Source: Linyphia triangularis (lineage: Eukaryota > Arthropoda > Arachnida > Araneae > Linyphiidae). From it: a DNA stretch of 64,000 nucleotides. Positions 1 to 12,330 of this stretch are shown here, in pieces. Positions within the stretch are counted from its first letter, which is position 1, and each line of letters starts with the position of its first letter. The position numbers were made by a program, and so were the translations under genes. The DNA lies in NCBI GenBank assembly GCA_963978545.1, contig OZ021733.1, forward strand, positions 30,379,330-30,443,329, read 5' to 3'. Under the pieces are notes generated by a model. It made no database searches and was not told where the DNA came from. It saw nothing but the letters and a program-made list of their open reading frames with translations.

Positions 1-1630
1 AACCAACAAGTTGTTAATTTCATTTTATTAATGGAGCAAATTTTGAAAAGGAGAGGAAGGGTCTATCAAGCAAGAGGAACGTCTCTGCAATTTCATCTTG
101 AAGAGGAGAAAAACACATCTCAATCAACATCTGTAACAATTGCAATCTTTTTAATTAATTTTGAAAACAGATTTTGAGGAGCTACAGAATCTGATAGTTT
201 ATTCGAGCCCACTGTAAGGCACCTCTGAAATTCTGGAAGTCACATGATTAAGTTACATCTTAGCTCCGAAAACCCAGATGATCCTAGGGTGTTTTCTAAG
301 GGTGTCTTAATCGAAACTCAATCCGTTATGGAAATTTTTTTGAATGAAAATTGTAAAAAAAATCATGTAAATAATTGGTTTGAAATTTGTTGTAGATAAT
401 CTGTTCAAAAGTTTAAATAATCTGTTTTAATTTTTTTTTCCAATATGTTTGAAAAATGTCTTATAATCTATTAAAAAAATGTCAAACAATCTGTTAAATT
501 GTGTTGTGTAAAGCAAAGAGTTTAAAAATCCATTTAACAATAGTTAAATAAAAAGTCTAAACATACTTTTTTTCTCTTCAATTCTTGAAGTACTCATTAT
601 CTTTTTTGAAATTATTAATGTAATATTAATAAAGTTATTTATTGTTAGTGGTCATTTTCATATTCATTTTTATATTTTGAATATGAGAAAAGTAGGAAAT
701 TACCAGACAACAATGCTATAAAATATCCATCACAATTATAATTTAATCTACTTTGTGTTTGTAGTAAAAAAACTGATTTCAGGCAACAAAACTAAATAAA
801 TTAAAAGCAGACCATTAGCCTTCTCAAAATTGAAAGAAAGAAAAAATGTTAGGTCCACCTAGGGTACCACAGGTTTGCCAAAACTCAACTAGCAAGACCC
901 TAAAGCAAAAAATTCCCCACGAAGAATTATAAGCACATTGAAAGCGATAAAGAGAAACTGCACAATCATCTGGATGAAAGGTTTATAGTTTGTCTACCAA
1001 TATTTTAAAAAAAAATGAATGTATCATAGACAGAGAAATTTCATTGAGTAAAAAATACATTTTCAATCTTTCACTTTTAGGAAATACTGTGTTATGCCTT
1101 TTGTTAAATATAAAAGTTAAAGTTAAGAAATCTTTGTAATTTAATTTTAAATGCATAATAGTGCAAGTGTTCCCAGACACATTTCCTAGCTACAATGCAC
1201 TAATGCAAACAATCGTATTATGATTTCAACAATTTATTACATTGAATGAGAAATATGACAAGACTTGTAAAAATATTCAATAGCAAAATAAATCTTTGAA
1301 AATATCTTATAGTGCAATAAAAATGGCAATATTTCTGATCAAACAAAATTCAGAAGGATTGCGTAAAATCAGACACGAATACGACAATATTAGGAAAAAT
1401 AGGTATATATGAATTAAATGAGAAACTTGTACGATGACAAAAAGTCCTCAAGTCATCTTCAAATTGAGCTCAAGGCGTAATGTTTGTTTGATAAGATTAT
1501 AAAATACTGAATAAGGATACAAATACTTTGCTTACCATTGACTCCGATGCTCTTCAAAAAGCTAACTAAAATGACAAACACTGTAGAAACAAAAAATAAC
1601 ATTTTTGTAAATTCAGCTATATAAATCTAC
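1..1630. other. AT-rich stretch without recognisable gene
   Basis: I see no coding region, splice-bounded exon or repeat family here. It is AT-rich with scattered homopolymers; the only reading frames are short and low in complexity. It ends where the gypsy LTR relic begins. Confidence 0.5.
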
Positions 1631-2326
1631 GGTGTGTCGTAGACACATGAAGAAGCTACATTTGACAGCAAAGATCATCTATTGACACAGACTATTTCAT
1701 ATTTTGAATCCCGTTGTCGAGCATCACAACAAACACGAAACTATAAATATAGAACGAGAGAAACCAGACAAGTGTCCAGACGAGACCAGACTCTGCACCA
1801 GCAGAACACCTCAGGCTTTCCGATTCGAAGAAAACAAGGCAACTTCATACAGAGAGAGAGAATATTTGTTTCACCAAGCAGCCACTAGTGTCGCTAGTTA
1901 TTGTTCATAGTCCGAGAGGCGACTGCAAATTTTGGACCTCATCGAACATCACTCTGAAACTCATATGGAATGTAGAGTTATGCTAGCTGATTAACAATCG
2001 CGTGGTCTGCCGAAGCGCATTTGGCCGGAAGTGTCCGAAAAGCGTGACCGAAAGTGCAATTTTTGGAGCCCAAAATACCTCATCGAACATCACTCTGAAA
2101 TTCACAGAGAATGAAGAGAATTACCTACCGAGTAAGAATCACTTGGTCTGCCGAACCGCATTTGGCCGGAACTGTCCGACAGACCAATCCGAAAGTGCAC
2201 TTTTTAGAGCCCAAAATACCTCATCGAACATCACTCTGAAATTCACAGGGAATGAAGAGAATTACCTACCGAGTAAGAATCACTTGGTCTGTCGAACCGC
2301 ATTTGGCCGGAACTGTCCGGCAACAA

Positions 2327-2467
2327 AATAAAGCGTATGCAGCTTTCAATGGGCGAAGAACGGGATTTGAACCGAGGACCATGATGTCTCGGAATAGATA
2401 CTTTTACCCCTGTGCAAAAGAGTACTCCAGTGCACAGAAGTTTGATCTGTTATTTGATGACGCCACA
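2327..2467 (-). repeat. SINE-like repeat, copy 1
   Basis: This 141-bp segment is repeated almost exactly at 2643-2783. Read on the minus strand it contains GGTTCAAATCCC, which fits a polymerase III B box, downstream of a weak A-box-like CTTTTGCACAGGGG. A tRNA-derived SINE head is plausible; no A-tail or target duplication was found. Confidence 0.45.
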
Positions 2468-2642
2468 TATAGCCCCCTCCCAGTGACGAAGGAGCGATGC
2501 TGTTGATCAATGTCTGATCGGAGTTGGAGGTTTTTGAGATGCTTGTTGCATCGTTGTGTGAGTGTTGGCTGGTTGCGATGAAATGTCTCCTTTTCAGAAG
2601 CACCGATAGATGGCAGCATGAATCATTTTTAGTCCAGTCACC

Positions 2643-2783
2643 AATAAAGCGTATGCAGCTTTCAATGGGCGAAGAACGGGGTTTGAACCGAGGACCATGA
2701 TGTCTCGGAATAGATACTTTTACCCCTGTGCAAAAGAGTACTCCAGTGCACAGAAGTTTGATCTGTTATTTGATGACGCCACA
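2643..2783 (-). repeat. SINE-like repeat, copy 2
   Basis: This is the direct repeat of 2327-2467, with the same minus-strand B-box-like motif (GGTTCAAACCCC). The pair is about 316 bp apart, which looks like a segmental duplication inside the foldback element rather than two independent insertions. Confidence 0.45.
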
Positions 2784-3097
2784 AAAATAACAACTTAAGG
2801 AATAAATTAAAAATATCAATAAAACACGCTCCCGCATGATCGATGCAAAGACAGCATGGAGTGTTGCTGGATATGATATCATAAAGGACGATCATGGACG
2901 TCATATGATGAAGCTTATTAAAATAGGGGTGTGGAACATTGCACACCTTTCAATTACACTATAATACTGACATGGATTTGGGTCATTTACCGTTTTTATA
3001 ATTTCAAACCTTCATTTAGAATAAAGGACCAGTTTGGCGATATTTGTTGCCATATTTCTTGTACGGGTCTTGGAAAAAAAAAAAAAAAAAAAAAAAA

Positions 3098-3273
3098 GCC
3101 GACCAAACGGTATAGTGGTTAGCTTCTAGACCGCGAGGTTGCGGGTTCGAGTCCCGTGTTGGCATGGATGTTTGTAAATGTATGTTGGCTTGTCTAATGA
3201 CGAATGTTTCGGCGCATTATAGCCCTCGTGTTGCTGACGGCGCCAGATAATCTGAATACAACCAACCAACCAA
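3098..3273 (+). mobile_element. tRNA-derived SINE, copy A
   Basis: The head at 3098-3165 is tRNA-like. It has an A-box-like GGTATAGTGGTTAGC and a perfect B box GGTTCGAGTCC, followed by a body shared with the copy at 12331-12506 and an AACCAACCAACC terminus. Poly-A flanks it on both sides (3074-3097 and 3272-3291), so it seems to have inserted into an A-tract. It lies inside the foldback element. It is not a functional tRNA gene: the head is diverged and joined to a non-tRNA body. Confidence 0.8.
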
Positions 3274-4234
3274 AAAAAAAAAAAAAAAAAAGAATCACAA
3301 AAATGGTGAATTTGGCGATATACTTTTCGATCAACGATCGTTGATAAGTTTCCTCAAGGAAAGAGAGCTCTGTATTGAAATCATACATTTTTCAACTTTT
3401 TACGCCATTAAAACATTTTTACGGGAATTTCGGAGGTGGGGTTCTTTAGAACACTTTAAGAGGCATTATCAAAATCGTTAGAGCTGTTTTTTAGCAATCA
3501 TTGAAAAACATGATTTTTTCAATGGCAGCTACATTATGCGTATGCACGATTTTAACGAAAACCTTCATGGTAGGTCCCATGGCCGCCACTAACCCTCATA
3601 TCAAATTTGAACATCACTTGTCAATTTGTTCGGTAGTCATGCTGACCACACACACACACAGACAGAAATTTTGTCTAGATAAGTTTTTTGAAATCAGGAT
3701 ATTTCAAAACGTGGAGAAATGCGTTTTTTTTTTTTTTTTTTTTTTTGACCAAATGCTGTACTTTTATTATCCTACGTATATATACATATGGGTAATTGAA
3801 AGTAAAAATATATACATATATCATTTGGGTTAAGAATTTAAAAATCATTTGCTGAAATGAAAGTCATATTCTAAAAATTGAATTATTGTATGCCGATATT
3901 TCTGATCAGAACTTTCTACATTGTTATGTTAAGCGGTCGTCTTATTTTTCTATGGTAATTTCTTATTTCTTTTAAAATACAAATTAATGTCTCAAAATGA
4001 GTGTTTGTTTTTTGTGCAAAAAAGAAAACAAATTGTCGGAATTGAACGAAATGCGCAGAAGTAATAAAATATCAAGTATGGAAAGATTATTCTGTCTCCA
4101 GATCTTGGATATCATTTACGATGTTACCGAAAGGTTATGACATTAAAAAAAGAATATAAAGATGAATTGGACAACAGCATATCACCGAAAATTGTAAGTA
4201 GAATTAGTTTAATTAAGTGATATACGATACGTCT

Positions 4235-4729
4235 TTAGGTACCCAAACCTGCGCTTTTGGATTGGTCTGCCGGACAGTTCCGGCCAAATGCGGTTCGGTA
4301 GACCAAGTGATTCTTACTCGGTAGGTAATTCTCTTCATTCCCTGTGAATTTCAGAGTGATGTTCGATGAGGTATTTTGTGCTCCAAAAAGTGCACTTTCG
4401 GATTGGTCTGCCGGACAGTTCCGGCCAAATGCGGTTCGGCAGACCAAGTGATTCTTACTCGGTAGGTAATTCTCTTCATTCCCTGTGAATTTCAGAGTGA
4501 TGTTGAATGAGGTATTTTGGGCTCCAAAAAGTGCACTTTCGGATTGGTCTGCCGGACAGTTCCGGCCAAATGCGGTTCGACAGACCAAGTGATTCTTACT
4601 CGGTAGGTAATTCTCTTCATTCCCTGTGAATTTCAGAGTGATGTTCGATGAGGTATTTTGGGCTCCAAAAATTGCACTTTCGGTCACGCTTTTCGGACAC
4701 TTCCGGCCAAATGCGCTTCGGCAGACCAC
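4235..4729 (-). repeat. Right-arm tandem array readable as a 164-codon frame
   Basis: The 141-bp unit equals 47 codons, so the array stays open on the minus strand and reads as about 3.5 copies of a 47-residue unit containing VCRTAFGRNCP and NITLKFTGNEENY. The frame is carried by repeat structure, and the left-arm copy (2002-2331) encodes the same unit. I do not call it a gene: there is no recognised domain, and inverted-arm DNA with a period divisible by three gives such frames passively. Confidence 0.6.
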
Positions 4730-4995
4730 GCGATTGTTAATCAGCTAGCATAACTCTACATTCCATATGAGTTTCAGAGTGATGTTCGATGAGGTCCAAA
4801 ATTTGCAGTCGCCTCTCAGTCTATCAGATAAAATAAACGAGGAGCATGGTTACCAACAAAGCAACTGGTGAAAGGATGATACTGGTTCTAGGTGGGCTAA
4901 AAGCAAGCTAGTAAAGCACTGGTGTCAATGGGAATCTTCGACTGAATTGCAATTAGACACTATATTATTACACAAATTTTCTGTGTATAGTTCAG

Positions 4996-5013
4996 TGGTG
5001 TCAGAAGTGGGAT
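4996..5013 (+). promoter_or_regulatory. Putative retrotransposon primer binding site
   Basis: TGGTGTCAGAAGTGGGAT begins with the TGG complementary to a tRNA CCA end and lies between the LTR end and the gag relic, the expected place for a primer binding site in a plus-strand gypsy element. The priming tRNA was not identified. Confidence 0.55.
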
Positions 5014-5046
5014 TTTTAAAATTTTGAATGCCGATTACTCGATGAA

Positions 5047-5610
5047 TGATGGAAGATCAAATGAAACAATTGATTGAAATGATTGCTGCCGGTCAAGCCC
5101 ATCAAGAATCTAATATTGCTGGATCTGCCGCTACAATCGCTGAAATTGAGATCGGTCAAGGAAGAAGTTTTAACCGCCAAGCAAGGATCAACTTCTGCGG
5201 CTGCTGAGGGATTTATAGAGCGCACAGAGAATGTCCTTCAGTCAATAAAGACTGATATTTTACATTTCAAAGAAGATCGGGTGACAGTGAGAAAGGAAAT
5301 TGATGAAAAGGTTTCCATCTTGAGGGAGGAAGTAACCGGAAAATTTGACTGTTTAGAGGAAAGAATTCGATGTATTAAAAATAGAAGACCTGAACCAGCA
5401 ACAGTCTCGCTTCCGGGAGAGGTTTCCGTTCCCATTGTTGCGCCACGTTCTAACATCAAACAGGCCACTTTTAATGTGAAATCGTAATGGCGCGTATATC
5501 TGACGCAATTTGATATGATCACATTTGCAAATGGATGGGATGACACTGCAAACAGGGTCGGCCTGGGTCACCTCTAAGGACGGTGGACCAACATTCGAGA
5601 GGGCGCCTTA
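5047..5610 (+). pseudogene. gag: Ty3/gypsy gag relic
   Basis: Translation from about 5047 starts MEDQMKQLIEMIAAGQ, typical of arthropod gypsy Gag N-termini. It then needs a frame change to continue as a charged coiled coil (VRKEIDEKVSILREEVTG near 5290-5340). After a TAA near 5487 the frame continues with WRVYLTQFDMITFANGWDD, which fits the start of the Gag capsid region. At least one frameshift and two stops break it. It follows an LTR and primer site in the right order, so it is the 5' end of one plus-strand element. A MITE interrupts it at 5625. The assignment rests on remembered family features, not a search. Confidence 0.65.
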
Positions 5611-5624
5611 CCCCTTCTCACACC

Positions 5625-5796
5625 AAGCTCGTAGCCAGGTTTTCTTTTCGGGAGAGGGGGGGTGATGGTCGAAGATTTGATCAAATACACAAAACAAGTT
5701 ACACAAAAAAGAAGAAGAAGGGGAAGGAGTTAAAATAAGATTTCACACAGTTTCGGGGGAGGGGTCCCCCCCCCTCCGCCGTATCTACGGCCCTGT
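5625..5796. mobile_element. MITE with CGTAG-containing ends, copy 1 (172 bp)
   Basis: The segment is bounded by CTCACACC (5617-5624) and CCCACACC (5797-5804), an 8-bp target duplication with one mismatch. Ends are AAGCTCGTAGCC and GTATCTACGGCCCTGT. An inverted homologous copy of the same length lies at 59775-59946. An 8-bp duplication and CAGGG-type ends suggest a hAT-derived non-autonomous element. Confidence 0.65.
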
Positions 5797-6002
5797 CCCA
5801 CACCGATGAATAAACTCACTCATTTTGTATGAGCCACTGCGGCATCATGGTTAATTAGGACTACCTGTTATGCCGCAATGTGGCACATTCCCAGAATTAT
5901 AGAAATGAACAGAATTGTGTGAAAGCCTTTGTTTTTATGAATAAAATTTCAAGTTACAATACAAAATACAAATTGCTCATAATGATGAGTAAGAAAGATA
6001 CA

Positions 6003-6005
<3 letters not shown>

Positions 6006-6070
<65 letters not shown>
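6006..6070. repeat. (CT)n microsatellite
   Basis: About 65 nt of pure TC dinucleotide, followed by an imperfect GA-rich inverted stretch (6074-6098), so the locus can form a hairpin. Confidence 0.97.
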
Positions 6071-6074
<4 letters not shown>

Positions 6075-6099
6075 GAGAGAAAGAGAGAGAGAGAGAAAT

Positions 6100-8870
6100 C
6101 GAGCAGAATATTACAATGAATATTTTTTTCGAAATTAACCTTTGGTTAGACGCGCGACCTTTTGTCTTGCGGTTATAGTCGCGTGGGAAAAAATTTTCCC
6201 CCAAATTCAAATTTTCGTGCATACCATTAAATTCGTGACCAAATATCATAGTAATTGAGTATTTTAATTAAAAGCACAACATTATTGAACAGAATAAAGT
6301 AAGAATTAAAAAATATTTTTGAAATAACTTGAAAAAAACTGTACGAATGCTGTGATCATGGGCTGCCCTACAATAAATTTATCAGTAGATTGATAAATTG
6401 ATAGTAGGGGACATTTGTCAACCTCGCAAACTAACAAAGGGTTAAAACGCGATATATTTATAATTTACAATTGATGCAGATTTTTAATGATCATTTAACT
6501 TTTTACGTAGAATACGTTTATCGTTACGAAATGAAAGAGCTTTATGAAGAGTTGATATTGTCTGAAAATAGTGTGTACCACAGACTTTAATTAATAAATC
6601 AAAAAAGAAAAATATAGCAAAAGGTTATAACTGATTTTGATACTGATGAAGAAATTAATGTATTAGTAAAAAAAAATTCACAGAGCGAGGTGAGAGGTTG
6701 TCATTTTTAGTGACTTTGACCTCCCCGAAATGAAATATCTAGAAGATTAAATATGAATCTTATTATGTTTGATAATAACTTAAATTGATTGGGGAATTTT
6801 TTTTATCGTTGTCTTATGAAACAGAGAAAATTAAAATGTCTTAGGTGTCTCAAGAATTGGAAGGAAAATATATAGAATACGTTTACGGTTAAAAATTTTA
6901 ATTTCCTTAAATGTTTTCCCCCTGTATGCAAATGTATTTTTTAGTAATTTCAATAGCAACGTAAAAATATCTTTTAATTGTTTTTATGAATAGTTTATAA
7001 TATTTATGTTAACTAAAATGTGATTAAGTTTGCTTAGTGAGCTGTCGAGTTTATAAAAGAAAAGCTGAGTTTAAAAATAATTTTAAACACTTTTTGTTAA
7101 CAAAATTACTAATGTGACATTCAAGTACAAAGGTAAAAAATTGTTTTATTGCCGATAGAGTTAATATGGTCTTCTATATACTATTTTTTATCCCAGCGTC
7201 TTCTTAATCCTAAAAATATTTCCCAAGTGATGACTCAATGCAAAAAAAAATCCGTCTTAAAAAAAAAAAAAAAAAGGCGCTTCCTGTCACCACATTATAC
7301 ATCACGTCAATTTTTGTCTGCAATTTCCTATTTCTTGCTACATTTCCCGCCGAAAAGCAAGTAGTGCTTGGGAGAGAAAAATTATGTAATTATTTGATAA
7401 AAAAAAGTATTAATTTACATTTGCGTAATGTAACATAAGTAACATTACGCATTTCCCTGGGTTTTTTTTGTTTTTTTTTGTGGTTTTTTTTTTACCTTTA
7501 ACCCACTCCATGCAGCCTTAATTTTATATAAAAGAAAATGTAGCTGGAAATTACGTTACACATTCAGTTTCATTTCATCGGAAAAAGAAAAACCAAATCG
7601 ATTAATCAATAAATATTGTGTTCTGTTCAGATGCATACATTTTAGTTTTGAAGCAAGTATTCTTCGAAAGAGGGAGATTGTTATTAAAGACTAGGACATT
7701 TTATGCAGCGGCACCTGAACTTATTTTTTAGACCCCCCCCCCCCCCCCTTCTTAATTTTAAGTTTTTATACTGCAATTTCAAAATTTTGGATCGTTGAAC
7801 AAACCTTACAAATTTTAAGTCAAATTCATTTTTTCCTATAGTACACTATCTACTAAATCGTCATACTGACAGATTTGTCTTATGGAAAAATGATAAATCA
7901 GCAGAAATAATAGGTGCTTAAACATTATCCATATTAATTGAAGCAACATCAACGAGTGTAGCTATAAACTTGGTTTGAATGTGGGAATACTCGCATGTTT
8001 TTCTAAATTTTAAGTCTTATGCTGCGATGAACCCATACGTTTAAAAAAAGTTCATTTCTTAAATTCACACATGCCTAAATAGTTTTCAAAAAAATTTATG
8101 GAAAAAAAAATCATTGCATTGCATACCTTGTGTAATTTTTTGAATACTTGCTTCTAAAAAGTCAACAGTTTTGTATTATTTGTAAATCAAATAAATGTAT
8201 TTATACAGCTTTACCCATAAATTTACCCATAGCATTTTAAAGTTATAAATCCTAACTAGGACATCCACTTTTATTTAATGAGCCCTTGAGTTTTGCCAAT
8301 CGCTATGTCAAGCTGATCTTACTTTTCATTATATTTTATTTGTATGTCTTAGTTTTTAGACCTTATCTATGTTATTTTACTTTGTCACTTTTCTTTGTCA
8401 TTTTGCTGTTCTAGGTCTTTCGTTGTTATTTTTATATTTAAACTTCTGATTTTAATGTTTAACATAATATAAAGATTTATATTTACATTGTTTTAATTAT
8501 TTTGTATTGTTATTCAACTTTAAATTGGTGACCTTTCATTTGAAGTTTAACTTAATGTAAAAATAAATCGGAAAAGAAAATTGCAGTTAAAATTAGTGAA
8601 AAACTAAATTATACAAAGTGAATATTCCATTTAACATTACAACAGAATAATTTAGATTAACATATTGTTTGCATTTTATGCTCAGCATTTCAATCGGTAC
8701 GTTGACATTAAATTATTACAGATTTTTTTCCCTTTCAAGGGCAAATAATTTAAACTAATAAAATAATTTTTTAAGGTACTTGACCACCTTATAAATTAAA
8801 AAACCCTCTCTCCAAATAGAACTCATACGATAACTCTTTGCCTTTTATTGTATGGACTGAAGATTCTTAT
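6100..8870. other. AT-rich stretch without recognisable gene
   Basis: This holds only short low-complexity frames, A- and T-runs and a run of about 16 C at 7732-7748. I see no family signature and no exon with matching splice sites. Confidence 0.5.
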
Positions 8871-8879
8871 GAACTTTTC

Positions 8880-9800
8880 ACACGAAAACTTCAAGAGCTA
8901 GAAAGGATGGTGAAAAGTTTACCAGGATCTAGGGTTCAGAAACTAAGAGTCGCTTGCTGGTACTGCAAACGGGAAGGACATCTACGACGTAACTGCTCTG
9001 ATTAAAAGGAAACTGGATAATACTGCCTCGGAATCTCAACAGTTAAATCTAAGAAGATGCCATATATTGCAGGGCAGAAGCGGCAATGTAGAACAGGTGG
9101 AGACCCGACCAGCCTATTCCGCATTTCATCCCGTCAATCACGAAACCAGGGTTTATTCATGAAGGGGGAGATCAACGGAACTCCATGTCGTTTAATCGTC
9201 GACTCGGGTGAGAACGTACCGATCTTAAAGGACGTACTTGGCTCGTCACCTAAACAGACAACTCCTCTACACTGCCCCTTCTGTTTCGTTAGAAACTGTG
9301 TCTGGTGACAAGATTTTCATGCATGGGAAATTGGATGTGAACATTGCCTTTGGATTTAACACCTACGTGCCATAGTTTACGTTACCTAAATTGTGGATCC
9401 ATGTATTGTCGGACTAGACTTTTAAAGAAAAACGGAATTACGTTGAATTTCGAGAATAGCGATCTGCAAATACGGAGAGACGGAGTTCCGTTACACGGTC
9501 TGGGCACGAAAGAGCTGTGCGTATATCGGGTTGTAGCTCTTGAAGACAACGTCGTGGAGAGCTCTGCAGAGTTCGCGAAGATCTCCCGATTTGGAGAGAC
9601 AGAGTCTACATTTACGGAAAGTACCATTCCGATACCTGGCAGAGACTTGGAGGAATCAGCGCTGATGGACTTTTCCCAGGAAATGGTTCGTGTGGGAATA
9701 GACAGGGTTAGTGATGCTACCCGAGCAGGGGCGGTCCTTATAATTACTTTGCTACAAGCGAAAACGATTTTGGCCCTCCCTCCCCCCTCCCCTTTAATTG
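8880..9800 (+). pseudogene. Gypsy-like gag zinc knuckle and protease relic
   Basis: 8955-8996 encodes CWYCKREGHLRRNC, a CX2CX4HX4C nucleocapsid knuckle, ended by a TAA. About 200 bp later the frame LFMKGEINGTPCRLIVDSG (DSG at 9201-9209) matches a retropepsin active site. After a frameshift, a downstream part (LLKKNGITLNFENSDLQI near 9422-9475) fits the conserved strands at the protease C-terminus. Homology fades after about 9760. No reverse transcriptase or LTR is seen nearby. It is a broken internal fragment of a plus-strand gypsy element. Confidence 0.7.
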
Positions 9801-9849
9801 TCACATGCTGCTTTTTAAAAAAATACGTTGTCGATTTCTAAAGAATAAT

Positions 9850-11740
9850 AAATGCTGATTTTTTTAGAAGCAAAAAAGAATATAAATACATTTAAATTTT
9901 AGAAATCAAGTATAATCAACATGTAATTTGTTTGATGCCATTTTTCTATGAAAACCAATTCCAAACTTGTCTCCTCTGGCCTGAGCAATCTCAACATTCA
10001 CAATGTTTCTATAAATAGTCCTTCTTTAATTACTTGATCGATCAGTATATTTGTTGCGAGTATTTGCAACGGTTGTAGGGTGTTTTCAATACATAATATA
10101 TCTAATTAACGTTCTTTCCAAATTTAGAACAACGATAATACCATTTATGTGACAATTGCATCAAATCTTTTTTATATTTTGTTTGAATTTGTAAAACCTA
10201 TTCCCGTCGCCTATTTCTGCTACAATTAAGTTCTCCTCAGATAATGAAGTCTATACCTGAGTGAGCACCTCTCACTTTAATCCTACTCACCATAACAGTG
10301 ATAGGGTTTAGAGGTTACAATGGATTTATGTGCACCAGCTCTCATTAATGAATATACCGTTATTTGAAGAGACCAGACCGAACTTTGGAATTTTCCATCA
10401 CGAACTCATTGTCAATACTCACTAGGATACCGGGGCCCCATATTTTGTTTTCAATATTATGCAGCAATCCAAAATCTCGTCGTAAGTTAAGAGAACATAA
10501 TTATGGAAGGATAAATATAATACAAATAAATTAAACAAACTTAATATGTTCCAAAATTTTTATCATAAGTTATCAAAAAACCAAGCTTTCTTAGAAACAA
10601 AACCATCTATATCAATAAGTTAAGCAAAATAAAAATATTAGAAAAAGGACAACATCATCTGACTCCACCACGCAGTGACGGAGAATAAGAGGTTGTGGAA
10701 GCGATATTATTAAAATTTTGCAATGTGCCTGCCCCTCCTTATACTTCTAGTTCTTTTTGACGCCCAAGCACCATCACTGTCTCAATTTTTTGTTTTTAAA
10801 ACGTTGAAATAGACAACTTTAACTTTTAATATTCACATTTTCTTCTAAATTTTTGGCACTTCTTAAATTAAACTGACACAGGATTAAGTGCATTTTCAAA
10901 GCTATTAAAATTTCATATAAATGACTTACTTTGATTTAGCAAACCATCTGAGAAACTGAATTTTTTTATATTAGTAAATAATAATAATAATAAAAGAAAA
11001 GCCAAATGGCTATACTTAGAGTTTTTCCTCTACTGCAACACAAAGCTTTGGTTGCGAGCACAGCAGCAAGATACAAGGAATAGCAGAGTGACCATTGGAT
11101 CGTCTACTCTCTCTTGTGTGCCTATGATTTCCCGCCCGTCTGTAACAAATTTTACAACCTAATAGCCCTTCTAAGAACTTACTCTATACCCTACCAAGAG
11201 GAGTACTCAATAAAAAGAACCAGAAATCTGATTTGGTGGGTTGATGGATTTTAGCCATTGATGGAATAAGCAGACAATGGGTTTGGTTGGTTGAACTCCC
11301 GGATGGAAGTGGAAAGGAAGGACTTTGTGATCTAGCACCTGCCTCCGCGTACATATGTGACAGAACCCCCTCTCAGGAACAGGTTGAAGTAAAAAAAAGA
11401 ACTAATTTTTTTTTAAAAAAAAGGGGGGGGGGTCAAATCATTTCGATGCAGAAGGAATTTTGTGAAAGTTACCATTTCAATGCTTTCTCCGGGTGAGGAC
11501 GTGGACACCACGCCACGCTTTTTCTGATCCAATACAGACAATGGGTTTCTGAAGAACTTATATTACCTCAGGCATGCAAAAGAAGAGTTGTTTGAGGGGG
11601 GGGTTCTGACCATACAACGCATTCCCACCATGTAAGTTTCAACCCCCCACCCGTACGGAGGTCCCGAGATCTACCAGCTGCATCCGCAGACGATTCCGAT
11701 GCAGACAGAGATCAGCTTACTGGAAATGAGGCTCGATTGA
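9850..11740. other. Mostly featureless stretch, retroelement-like near its end
   Basis: There is an (ATA)n run near 10977-10994 and a G-run near 11424-11432. About 11640-11752 has higher GC and an open frame that would continue into the integrase relic at 20221 if the hAT insertion were absent, so it is probably the left half of that same gypsy copy. Nothing else is supported. Confidence 0.45.
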
Positions 11741-12330
11741 TTGAGAATGCAACAGTGGCGGCTCGTGCTCTACATCCAGTGCAGCCGGGCTGCATTTAAG
11801 CATTCCTCACTTTGATTCAAACCACAGAAGGAAATGAGAGTGCGCCATTGGCTGATATGTTGCTTTCATGGAAGCCGCTAACAATGTTTACTGTGTTGAC
11901 ACAGAGAATTAAACGCATGTTTTAAATCTTGAGTTTAGGAACTGATTTTTAAATGGTGAATGTTTTATAAATGATAATTTTATTCCTGATTAATGTTTTA
12001 CTCCAATTGAATCTAATTAACTGCTTTTAACAACAAAGTATAAATTTTGGATATTTATCAAGGAAAATTATGCAGCTGGAATATATTTTTGAAACTAAGT
12101 GTTTGTTTTTTTTGTAAACATTTAGACGTAAAAGAAAAATTCGGGTGACTCAGAAACTCGAATGCTACTTTTGAAATTATCAATTCTTATTATTTTATTA
12201 ATAGTCATTTGTTTTCTGCCATTATAAGGAAGAAACTAAAATATTTCTGAATAAATGACAGCATCATTGCGACGCATAAATTTTTTAGAGCCTTTTTGTT
12301 ATAATTTTTATGGCACAGATGCAGAATATG

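Larger units (their letters stand above)
1914..4817. mobile_element. Foldback-type element with long inverted arms made of 141-bp units
   Basis: The ends are inverted copies starting GAGAGGCGACTGCAAATTTT. The left arm runs 1914-2326 and the right arm about 4240-4817. Inside each arm is a tandem unit with conserved TTGGCCGGAA cores at 2031, 2162 and 2303 (left) and CCGGCCAA at 4280, 4421, 4562 and 4703 (right). The right-arm period is exactly 141 bp; one left unit lost 10 bp. AGTC flanks both sides as a possible target duplication. The centre holds two SINE-like direct repeats and a tRNA-derived SINE, and no transposase. The architecture resembles FB/foldback elements; the superfamily is not resolved. 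Confidence 0.75.
1635..4994 (+). repeat. Ty3/gypsy LTR relic split by a foldback element
   Basis: The sequence from about 1635 to 1912 has LTR character, with a TATA-like CTATAAATATAG near 1740. It is interrupted at 1913 by the foldback element. The same LTR appears to resume at 4818 with AATAAA-like sequence (GATAAAATAAACG) and to end just before a primer binding site at 4996. The two flanks total about 455 bp. The exact 5' boundary is uncertain because no second LTR is in the window to compare. The inference rests on order: promoter-like block, polyA-like block, PBS, gag. Confidence 0.55.

Noticed and set aside
1682..1910. Two overlapping ~68-codon frames
   Set aside because: They lie in LTR sequence with TATA-like and R/U5-like character; no protein family resemblance.
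2346..2946. Minus-strand frames of 71-94 codons
   Set aside because: They are read through the duplicated SINE-like repeat, which explains their shared C-terminal residues.
3098..3170. Possible tRNA gene (A and B boxes, intact TPsiC-like arm)
   Set aside because: The head is joined to a body shared with a second copy bearing a target duplication, so it is a SINE and not a tRNA gene.
5880..6249. Frames with long Ser-Leu or Arg-Glu repeats
   Set aside because: Direct translation of the (CT)n microsatellite.
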